Shown in pieces: positions 52,088 through 60,110 of a DNA stretch of 64,000 nucleotides. The notes beneath the pieces were generated by a model. That model was given only the letters and a program-made list of their open reading frames with translations. It was not told the origin of the DNA and did not search any database. Each line of letters begins with the position of its first letter. The stretch's first letter is position 1. The DNA is from Flagellimonas amoyensis (GTDB lineage: Bacteria > Bacteroidota > Bacteroidia > Flavobacteriales > Flavobacteriaceae). The translations under genes were made by a program, and so were the position numbers. The DNA lies in assembly GCF_003058265.1 (NCBI RefSeq), contig NZ_QBUK01000005.1, positions 248,001 through 312,000 of the forward strand. The letters run 5' to 3'.

Positions 52088-52722
52088 GGTTTTGTCTTGG
52101 ACGATGATGTTTTTTTGTTTTTCAGGTTAATAGGTGCAATAGGAGATGGGGATGCAAAACCATGGACAAATTGCCCAAAACAATGCATCAGTGAATTACC
52201 CAACTAGGGGCGGTCGATTATAGGGTAGGTGGAATGAATTTATCCGGTTGGTTTCGAAATACCAGATAATTAAAACTAAGTATCCTACAGTTTTTTCTCT
52301 CGTGGAGTTTGATTTTCATCACCGCAAAGATAGTAAAATAAACCGCAAGTGCCAATTTTACTGGGGGTTTAAGTTTTCTGTAACGTTTTGTGCCCAATCT
52401 TTCCTACATAATTTTTAGGCCCCGACCACCTCTTCAACATCATAAAAATGATTTTGGAAATGCCGCCAACGGTTTGCCATAGCTAGTATATACCCATTGG
52501 AAAGTCGATGGAAATGGACCTTCCAAAAAGGAAATTCCCAACCTACAGGATGTAATCTCTATATTGCAGAATTTCTCTCTAAAAAGGATGTGTAAAACAG
52601 AAGAAATGTACCAAATCGGGTTCAAATTGAACCATTTTTTCATTCTGGTTCGATTTTTCCATTTTTGACTTATCTTGGATTCCAAAGAGTGAAGATGCAG
52701 ATGATCACATTAATTAGGTTCA
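52088..52722. other. Gene-free stretch between divergent genes
   Basis: About 630 bp between the leftward GNAT gene and the rightward esterase. It should hold both promoters. Several short frames exist, none protein-like. No strong hairpin or repeat array was noticed. Confidence 0.45.
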
Positions 52723-53547
52723 ATGAGAAGAACAGTTAAATACATATTCCATATTTTGTTGATGGTCTATGGCCTGAATGTATATGGTTCCAAAGTGGAT
52801 ACCGTAAGTACCTATAGTCCATCGATGGGTAAATCCATAAAGGCAGTGGTGATAACCCCCGATTCCTATGCTGCGGACAAAAAATATCCTGTGGTTTACT
52901 TGTTGCATGGATATTCGGGCAACTATGCCGATTGGATAAAGCGGTCTCCATCAATTAAACAGTATGCCGATCAGTATGATGTGATCATGGTGTGCCCAGA
53001 TGGCAATTACTCCAGTTGGTATTTGGACAGCCCCATGAAACCGGAAAGCAAGTACGAAACTTATATTGCCAAAGAACTTGTTTCCTGGGTAGATCAAAAT
53101 TATAGCACGCTTGCCGATAGGTCTGGCCGGGCCATTACCGGGCTGAGCATGGGTGGCCATGGAGCCCTGTCCTTGGCCATAAAGCATCAGGATGTGTATA
53201 GCATTGCAGGCAGCATGAGCGGAGGGGTTGACATTAGGCCCTTTCCGGACAACTGGGAGATTTCACAACTTTTGGGGTCTATTGAGGATTTTCCGGACAG
53301 ATGGAAATCGCATAGTGTCGTGGAATTGGCCCAATCCCATGCAATGGATTCGTTGGAAATCATCATGACATGCGGTTCCGAAGATTTTTTCTTTGGAGTG
53401 AACAATGACCTGCACCAAATCCTATTGGAAAAGAAGGTGCCCCATACCTACATTTCGGCCCCGGGGGGACATGCTTGGGATTTTTGGGTGTATTCCATTG
53501 GGCTTGAGATGGATTTTATCCACGAGAAGTTCCAAGAAAAGTATTGA
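52723..53547 (+). CDS. Secreted esterase of the EstA/S-formylglutathione hydrolase-like group
   Basis: 274 aa. Signal peptide (YIFHILLMVYGLNVYG), then an alpha/beta-hydrolase: YPVVYLLHGYSGNYADW, nucleophile in AITGLSMGGHGALSLA, acid in ITCGSEDFFFGVN-type strand (CGSEDFF) and His in APGGHAWDFW. The family includes carbohydrate and feruloyl esterases and antigen-85-like enzymes. It lies next to the polysaccharide locus and may remove ester groups from glycans, but that is inference. A single-gene unit, convergent with the NRAMP-like gene. Confidence 0.87.
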   Translation: MRRTVKYIFHILLMVYGLNVYGSKVDTVSTYSPSMGKSIKAVVITPDSYAADKKYPVVYLLHGYSGNYADWIKRSPSIKQYADQYDVIMVCPDGNYSSWYLDSPMKPESKYETYIAKELVSWVDQNYSTLADRSGRAITGLSMGGHGALSLAIKHQDVYSIAGSMSGGVDIRPFPDNWEISQLLGSIEDFPDRWKSHSVVELAQSHAMDSLEIIMTCGSEDFFFGVNNDLHQILLEKKVPHTYISAPGGHAWDFWVYSIGLEMDFIHEKFQEKY

Positions 53548-53586
53548 TTTCTTCTGTGTGCAGTAATCTTTGATGTAAGATACGGC

Positions 53587-54810
53587 TCAACCCACCAAAT
53601 TGATGAAATTACTTATGGCGAGCCCAATGATCAGGAGCAGGCCCAATGCGCCCCAGATTTTTGTGATGGGCGAATTGACATGCTGCCCCATGATGGCCTT
53701 GTCGTTTCCGATCAAGTACATGGTGATGCCAATGAAAGGGACCAAGAATATGGTAATGCTCTGTGCAAATACGATCAGTTCCAAAGGAAGGCTTCCAAAG
53801 ACCAGGGCAATGATGGATCCCGCAATCATGACAATGGATATGAACACCTTTACCATTTTATGGTTCAAGTCGCTGTTATACCCAAGCGTGTCCCCAAGAA
53901 GGGACCCACCCAATACGGCATTCCCTATCAGTGAGGAAAACGACCCTCCAAACAGGCCGATCAAGAACAGGAACGAAGCATAGTCCCCAAGGAGGGGTTC
54001 AAGTGCTTTCCCCATATCGCTGGCAGAGGTTACCTTAATGCCTTGGGGATGGAGCACGTTTGCCGCGCAGATCATAACGGCGGCACTCATTACCCCCAAA
54101 ATAATGATGCCTACTCGACTGCTCAGTCTTTCTGTTCCATCGGCAGCATTGGTTTTGGACAATTTTTTTCTTTCCTGTACAAGATAGGACTGGTAGAAGG
54201 CACCCACGAGCGAAAAACAAGAAGCGATAAAAGCAACGATGAGACCAATTGAACCTTCGGGAGCACTAGGCACCAGACCCTTCAATACCTCCAATAGGTT
54301 GGGCCGTATCAAAATGGCGGTGGTCAAAAAGGACAAAAGCATTAATAGGACCAATGCAATCATTATTTTTTCCAACACTTTATAAAAGGACTTGAAGAAC
54401 AAGAGCAGTATTCCAATAATATTGAAGACCACGATCCATATTTTCGGATCGGAGCCTGATGCCTCCGCTATGGAGATGGCCACGCCGGTAGAGTTGCCCG
54501 CTTGAAAGGAAATGGCCACCAAGAATATGCCCAGACCAATTAAAATGGAAACGGGTTTGCCAAATTTCTTTTTGATCAACGTCAACAGCGTTTCTTTGTT
54601 TTGGGCCCCTATTCGTGCGCCCATGGTGGTGAAGACCATCATAAAGAATATGGCCACTACAATGACCCATAGCAGATCGTTGTTGTAATCTGCACCCATT
54701 TTGGATGTTATGGTCATTTTGCTGGGGCCAAATACCAGGGCAGCGGTGATGATGCCAGGGCCCAAAATGAGCAGCCAATTTCTGTTGGGGGATTTTCTCT
54801 GTGTAGACAT
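53587..54810 (-). CDS. NRAMP-fold transporter lacking canonical metal ligands
   Basis: 407 aa, about 11 membrane helices, NRAMP family. In classic NRAMP proteins TM1 has DPGN and TM6 has MPHN as metal ligands. Here TM1 reads LVFGPSKMTIT and TM6 reads SLVGAFYQSYLVQ, so neither set is kept. It therefore may carry something other than Mn or Fe, as seen in divergent NRAMP relatives. It lies next to the uronate-type polysaccharide locus, transcribed away from it across a 512-bp region that holds three GTATAC sites. Confidence 0.85.
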   Translation of the reverse strand: MSTQRKSPNRNWLLILGPGIITAALVFGPSKMTITSKMGADYNNDLLWVIVVAIFFMMVFTTMGARIGAQNKETLLTLIKKKFGKPVSILIGLGIFLVAISFQAGNSTGVAISIAEASGSDPKIWIVVFNIIGILLLFFKSFYKVLEKIMIALVLLMLLSFLTTAILIRPNLLEVLKGLVPSAPEGSIGLIVAFIASCFSLVGAFYQSYLVQERKKLSKTNAADGTERLSSRVGIIILGVMSAAVMICAANVLHPQGIKVTSASDMGKALEPLLGDYASFLFLIGLFGGSFSSLIGNAVLGGSLLGDTLGYNSDLNHKMVKVFISIVMIAGSIIALVFGSLPLELIVFAQSITIFLVPFIGITMYLIGNDKAIMGQHVNSPITKIWGALGLLLIIGLAISNFINLVG

Positions 54811-54950
54811 GATGTGTGGGTTAGATAGGTTTTTTGTTTTTGGATGGGTTATAGCCTCGATTTAAATATTAGGTCACTCCGACTTTCATATAGGGAATTG
54901 AAAAGTGTTGTTGTTTTCAAATGTAGAAAATCATACAGAATAACACTAAT

Positions 54951-54962
54951 AATGTATACATT
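54951..54962. promoter_or_regulatory. GTATAC-centred palindrome 1
   Basis: AATGTATACATT, a perfect 12-bp palindrome 141 bp upstream of the NRAMP-like gene. FadR-type regulators of hexuronate genes (ExuR, UxuR) bind palindromes centred on GTATAC. The cluster's own GntR regulator is the likely binder. Confidence 0.5.
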
Positions 54963-55075
54963 ATATTATCGATATAGATTTCAAATAAAAGTTCTGGAAG
55001 ACACTTTTTAAAAGATAAAAACCTTGTTTCGGGCTATTTTAAGGCCGTTTTTTGTTAAATTCAAGGATTTATTTT

Positions 55076-55089
55076 TTTTGTATACAAAA
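55076..55089. promoter_or_regulatory. GTATAC-centred palindrome 2
   Basis: TTTTGTATACAAAA, a perfect 14-bp palindrome about 235 bp before the susC start. A further AGTATACA follows at 55102-55109, two to three helix turns away, suggesting paired operator sites. Confidence 0.55.
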
Positions 55090-55322
55090 TATTTATATGT
55101 TAGTATACATAATTACAAAAGCCAGCTCAAATTCATGTGAAGAATTCTACATTTTAGGATTCTGGTTGAGATTGCTGCAAAACAGCAAATGCTTGAAAAC
55201 GAGGTGGTATTTGTGAAAAATAAGGGAAATCATTAAACAACTACTCCGTATGATGAAGGAAAAAACGTAATCAATTTGAATGAGAATTTCAGTTTAACAA
55301 ATAACTATAACCATGATAACTA

Positions 55323-58300
55323 ATGAAAACAGACTTTAAAGGTAGAGAAAACAAGATGTGGAGCAAAACAAAGGTAGTCCTTCTTGTTGTTCTTGTGTTC
55401 AACTTCAATGTAATGGCCCCATTGAAGTTGCAAGCCATGGAAAGCGAAAATGAGGCATTGCCTTTTAATGAACAGAATACCATAACCGGACGGATCACGG
55501 ACATCAGTGGCAATCCGCTTCCGGATGTGGAAATATTTAATTTGACCACAGGCCAGTCCGTACTTTCCAATGCGGATGGGGTCTACTCCATAGCAGCTGA
55601 GGAAAGCGATGTCCTACAATTTAGTCTGGTAGGCTTTATGGACCAAATGCTCCAGGCCGAGAATTCCGCCTTGGTGGTGTTGGCGCCCGCACCAAAAGAA
55701 TTGGACGAGGTTGTTGTGGTAGGGTATGGTACCCAAAAGAAAGAGAACCTTACCGGTGCTGTCAATTCAGTGGTGTTCAACGAATCCACTAGCAGTCGCC
55801 CCAATATGAACCTTTCATCTGCCTTGGTAGGTTTAAGCTCAGGCTTGAATGTTTCGCAAACTTCGGCCGCTCCGGGTGCAGAAGGTTTCAATATATTGGT
55901 AAGGGGTAGGGGAACCATGAACGATGCCTCACCTTTGGTGGTCATTGATGGTATCCCAGGAAATCTAAACGATGTCAACCCCAATGATGTGGAAAGCATA
56001 TCTGTGCTCAAAGACGCATCGTCATCGGCCATATATGGGTCGAGGGCTGCCAATGGCGTTATTTTGGTCACAACAAAGAGAGGCAAGGGAGAGCAATTCA
56101 AGGTCACCTATAGTGGGTATACAGGACAAGTGTCCGCCGCCAAACGGATTGACTTTATTTCGGATATGGCCACCCATATGGAGTTGGTCAACGAATCTGA
56201 AGGAAGGGAAAAATACCCTATTGCCCTCATCGATGAATGGAGAAGCGAATCCGCAAATGGCAATCCACTGTATCCCAATACGGATTGGTATGATGAAATG
56301 TTGAAAAACTCCATACTCACGGAGCACAATCTGTCCGTGCGTGGAGGAGGTGAAAAAGGCAACTTTGCCATTTCATTGGGTTATTTGAAAAACGAAGGGA
56401 TCTTGGATAGGTCGGATTATACCAGATATAACTTCCGTATAAATGCGGACGCTAAAGTGAAGGACTTCTTCACTTTCGGCGGAAATGTTTTCGGTTCATG
56501 GTCGGATAGAGGACCTATCGATGTAGGGAGCTTTTTCTCAAGTATACGAAACACGACACCGGGCGTAATCCCAGTTTATGAGGACGGAAGATATGGAGGG
56601 GAAATGTTCCAAGGCCTTCCCGAAGGGTCAAACCCAAGGGCCTTGGTGGACAATGCCAGGGGGAATTACGAAAAATTGCAGTTGGGTCTGAAGTTCTATG
56701 GCATCATTGATATCTTCAAGAACCTGGAATGGGAAAACAGCTTTGGATTGAACTATGCCAACAATAGGGATTGGATCTACGTTAGGCCATTCTCCCTTTG
56801 GAATTTCCAGACCGATTTTGAATATCAGAAGAAACCAAGCATCAATAGTCTCTTCAATCAGAGCAGTAGAAGTTACACCACCGTGGTGACCTCGCTCTTG
56901 CGCTTCAACGAAACCTTCAATGGGACCCACAGTCTTTCCGCCTTGGTGGGCTTTGATCAGCAATACAACCGTTTGGATAGGTTCAATGCGAAGAAGAACG
57001 ATATTTTGGGGGACGATTCCATCTATATCCTGGATGCAGGGACCAATCTTGAATCGGCCAATGGATCAGGAACCGATGATGCCCTCAGGTCCTATTTTGG
57101 AAGGTTGAACTATAACTACAAAGGGAAATATCTGTTCGAGGCCAATGCCCGTTACGACGGTTCCTCCCGATTTGCGGAGGACAATCGATGGGGATTCTTC
57201 CCATCATTCTCGGCAGGTTGGAGAATCTTGGAAGAATCATTTGCCAGCAAGTTGAAAAATACTTTTGACGAGATCAAGATAAGAGGTTCTTGGGGAAAAC
57301 TTGGGAACAACAGGATCGGGGACTATTCATACCAGGAAGTGTATGGATCTTACCTCTACCCATTTGGTGGTTCGCTCCAGCAGGGGGTTGCGCCAATTGA
57401 ATTGGCGAACAGCAGGTTGAAATGGGAGACCACGACCATCACAAACGTTGGTTTGGACCTATCGTTGCTGTCCAGAAGACTGAATTTGTCCATGGAATAT
57501 TACAATAAAACAACCAGCGATATTTTGACCAAGATCCCAATTCCATTGGTATTGGGTAACTTTTCGCCACCATGGCAGAACATAGCGGAGATGGACAACT
57601 CCGGCTTTGAGTTCCAATTGGGATATCAAGGGAATATCGGTAAGGATTTCAGCTACAACATAGCGGGTAACCTCTCCACGGTGAAGAACAATGTGACCAA
57701 GTTCAACGGAGACCAATCCATAAACGCGGCCACCATTACGGAAGAAGGCAGTGCGTTCAACAGCTTTTATCTTTTGGAATTTGATAAGATCATCCAAGAT
57801 CAATCCGAGATAGATGCATTGTTGGCAGAGGGTTATACCTTCGGCTCGTATGTTGGTGGTACACCTGGGCCTGGTGATATGCTGTACAAGGACACCAACG
57901 GGGACATGGTCTTCGATGACCAGGATAGAGTGGTCAAGGACTATTCGTCCCTGCCCAAAATAACCTATGGGTTCAATTTCAATGTTGGGTACAAAGGTTT
58001 TGACCTGAACGTGGTGGCCCAAGGGGCAGAAGGTGTCAAGCAGTATTGGGGGAACGATGGTTTCAATACCTTCAATATAAACGAGGGCTTTTTGCAGCGC
58101 AAAGAGATCCTGAACCGTTGGACACCAGAAAATCCTTCTACGGTATATCCTAGATTGCATACCTCGGGATCGGCATTGAACACGGCCTACAGTGATTACT
58201 GGTTGTATGATACATCGTACTTCCGAATCAAATCGTTGCAGTTGGGGTATGTTCTGCCCGAGGAAGTGACCTCCAAGTTCAAAGTGGATAGGCTAAGGAT

Positions 58301-58421
58301 ATATACCAACCTCGAGAACTACTTTACGTTCACGAAATTTGATGGATACAACCCTGAAAATGCGGGTATTTCATATCCTTTGATGAAGCAATGGGTAGTT
58401 GGACTGAATTTAACATTTTAA
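55323..58421 (+). CDS. SusC/RagA-type TonB-linked outer-membrane protein
   Basis: 1032 aa. ATG 55323 or 55356 (MWSKTKVVLLVVLVFNF) before the signal peptide. A carboxypeptidase-regulatory-like domain (residues 53-120, GRITDISGNPLPDVEIFN), the SusC signature LDEVVVVGYGTQKKENLTGAV, plug (VRGRGTMNDASPLVVIDGIPG, GSRAANGVILVTTKRG) and barrel ending WVVGLNLTF. Imports oligosaccharides together with the SusD partner encoded 10 bp downstream. First gene of the polysaccharide locus. Confidence 0.96.
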   Translation: MKTDFKGRENKMWSKTKVVLLVVLVFNFNVMAPLKLQAMESENEALPFNEQNTITGRITDISGNPLPDVEIFNLTTGQSVLSNADGVYSIAAEESDVLQFSLVGFMDQMLQAENSALVVLAPAPKELDEVVVVGYGTQKKENLTGAVNSVVFNESTSSRPNMNLSSALVGLSSGLNVSQTSAAPGAEGFNILVRGRGTMNDASPLVVIDGIPGNLNDVNPNDVESISVLKDASSSAIYGSRAANGVILVTTKRGKGEQFKVTYSGYTGQVSAAKRIDFISDMATHMELVNESEGREKYPIALIDEWRSESANGNPLYPNTDWYDEMLKNSILTEHNLSVRGGGEKGNFAISLGYLKNEGILDRSDYTRYNFRINADAKVKDFFTFGGNVFGSWSDRGPIDVGSFFSSIRNTTPGVIPVYEDGRYGGEMFQGLPEGSNPRALVDNARGNYEKLQLGLKFYGIIDIFKNLEWENSFGLNYANNRDWIYVRPFSLWNFQTDFEYQKKPSINSLFNQSSRSYTTVVTSLLRFNETFNGTHSLSALVGFDQQYNRLDRFNAKKNDILGDDSIYILDAGTNLESANGSGTDDALRSYFGRLNYNYKGKYLFEANARYDGSSRFAEDNRWGFFPSFSAGWRILEESFASKLKNTFDEIKIRGSWGKLGNNRIGDYSYQEVYGSYLYPFGGSLQQGVAPIELANSRLKWETTTITNVGLDLSLLSRRLNLSMEYYNKTTSDILTKIPIPLVLGNFSPPWQNIAEMDNSGFEFQLGYQGNIGKDFSYNIAGNLSTVKNNVTKFNGDQSINAATITEEGSAFNSFYLLEFDKIIQDQSEIDALLAEGYTFGSYVGGTPGPGDMLYKDTNGDMVFDDQDRVVKDYSSLPKITYGFNFNVGYKGFDLNVVAQGAEGVKQYWGNDGFNTFNINEGFLQRKEILNRWTPENPSTVYPRLHTSGSALNTAYSDYWLYDTSYFRIKSLQLGYVLPEEVTSKFKVDRLRIYTNLENYFTFTKFDGYNPENAGISYPLMKQWVVGLNLTF

Positions 58422-58431
58422 AAGAAAAGTG

Positions 58432-60045
58432 ATGATTAATAAGATAAATAGAATACTACTGGCATTGCTTTCCCTATTCATTGTGGGTTCATGTAGTGAT
58501 GATTTTCTCGATAGGGATTCGTTGGTGGGCCTTTCAGAAGGGGGATTCTGGCAATCGGAGCAGGATGCCATCATGGGGGTGAACGCCCTTTATGACGCCA
58601 ACCGTGAATTCACCAACAGCATAGTGATCTATGGCATGATGGATGACTTTACCGATATCTCCTATCAGTCATGGGCCACGGGCCTCACTACGGGTAATTT
58701 TCCCTCGAATGCCTCATTTTACTCCAATTCCTGGGGGATATTTTACAAAGGCATCTACCGGGCAAATACCGTTTTGGAAAATGTGCCCGATATTGAAATG
58801 AACCAGGCCACAAAGAATCGCATCTTGGGTGAGGCCAAGTTCTTTAGGGGCTATTTTTACTTCAAGTTATGGGATTTCTTTGGAGGGGTGCCTCTATATG
58901 ATACCGCAATGAACGTGGATGAGACCTATAAGCCAAGGAGTACAGAAGAAGAAGTATACAACTTTATTGTGAGTGATATGACCGATGCTTTTGAGCTGCT
59001 TTCCGAGAACTATGACCAGTCCAACAAAGGTCGCGCTACAAAGTGGGCGGCATTGGCCATGCGCGGTAAGGCACATCTTTGGGCAGAACAGTATGAAGAG
59101 GCTGCGGAAGATTTCAAATACCTGATGGACAACAGCGACAGGACCTTGATTGACGATTTCCATAGCCTGTTCCGAGTGGCCGGCAACAATAACGATGAGG
59201 TCATTTTTGATGTGCAGTACATAGCCGAGCAAGGATATGGTTTGGCCACAGACCGAAATTATGGCAATGCCAGGGGCGCTACCTCTGGTTCGCAACGGAC
59301 CAGACCTACCCCTAAATTGGTCAACGCCTATGAAATAATCGATGGAACACCGTTCGATTTTGCAAACTTTACGGACGCCGGAGGGGATACTTTTGACCCG
59401 AACGACCCTGCGGATTGGCAAGATGAAGAAGCGGTACGGAGGCTTTTTGAAAATAGGGACCCCCGTATGCAACAGGCCATTGTGGTGCCATGGTCCACAT
59501 TTGTGGGTAGAAACGAAGTGGAGTACCTTTATAAGTTCCCAGTGGATACATCGGACCCTTTGGCCTATGTTCCCATTTGGACGGCAGGAAGCTATGCATG
59601 GAGGAAATTTGTGGAAACAGGCTCTGTATATACCTTGCAGAACAATATGCCCCAAAACTTCCCGCTCATCAGGTTGGCCGATGTTGTTTTGATGTATGCA
59701 GAGGCAAAGAACGAAGCGAGCCCTGGCGACCAGAGTATCTATGATGCGGTCGATGCTGTGCGCGAACGCGCCGGTTTGCCCGATCTGCCTTCTGGCTTGA
59801 GTCAAGATGAGATGCGGGAGAGGATCAGGCATGAGCGTATGGTGGAACTGTGCGGTGAAGGGCAGCGCTATTCCGATATCCGCAGATGGGGCATCGCCAA
59901 AGACGTTGTCGATGGGGTATGGATGACCGAGTTTACCGGGGTGAATATAAGACAGAGGGGCTTCCCCGACCATTACTATCTATGGCCAATTCCACAAACA
60001 GAAATTGATGTGAATCCGGCCTTGACGCAGAACCCAGGTTGGTAG
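58432..60045 (+). CDS. SusD/RagB-type glycan-binding lipoprotein
   Basis: 537 aa from ATG 58432 (GTG 58429 just before it). Lipoprotein signal LLALLSLFIVGSC, then the TPR-rich SusD fold: SEGGFWQSEQDAIMGVNALYD, GEAKFFRGYFYFKLWDFFGG, ALAMRGKAHLWAEQYEEAAED and the C-terminal RHERMVELCGEGQRYSDIRRWG. It forms the lid of the SusC importer. It is separated from the lyase gene by a hairpin. Confidence 0.96.
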   Translation: MINKINRILLALLSLFIVGSCSDDFLDRDSLVGLSEGGFWQSEQDAIMGVNALYDANREFTNSIVIYGMMDDFTDISYQSWATGLTTGNFPSNASFYSNSWGIFYKGIYRANTVLENVPDIEMNQATKNRILGEAKFFRGYFYFKLWDFFGGVPLYDTAMNVDETYKPRSTEEEVYNFIVSDMTDAFELLSENYDQSNKGRATKWAALAMRGKAHLWAEQYEEAAEDFKYLMDNSDRTLIDDFHSLFRVAGNNNDEVIFDVQYIAEQGYGLATDRNYGNARGATSGSQRTRPTPKLVNAYEIIDGTPFDFANFTDAGGDTFDPNDPADWQDEEAVRRLFENRDPRMQQAIVVPWSTFVGRNEVEYLYKFPVDTSDPLAYVPIWTAGSYAWRKFVETGSVYTLQNNMPQNFPLIRLADVVLMYAEAKNEASPGDQSIYDAVDAVRERAGLPDLPSGLSQDEMRERIRHERMVELCGEGQRYSDIRRWGIAKDVVDGVWMTEFTGVNIRQRGFPDHYYLWPIPQTEIDVNPALTQNPGW

Positions 60046-60053
60046 GTATTTAG

Positions 60054-60073
60054 GCTGTCCATTTTTGGACAGC
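60054..60073 (+). terminator. Intercistronic hairpin between susD and the lyase gene
   Basis: GCTGTCC and its complement with a 6-base loop, 9 bp after the susD stop. No clean T run follows the stem, so it probably lowers read-through or protects the susCD message rather than ending it completely. Confidence 0.5.
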
Positions 60074-60110
60074 TGCCTATGGCCTTGGCAAGTTTAATTT
60101 GAAGTAGAAA

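Noticed and set aside
58894..59973. 359-aa leftward ORF opposite susD
   Set aside because: Antisense shadow; the susD frame carries all family motifs and a lipoprotein signal.
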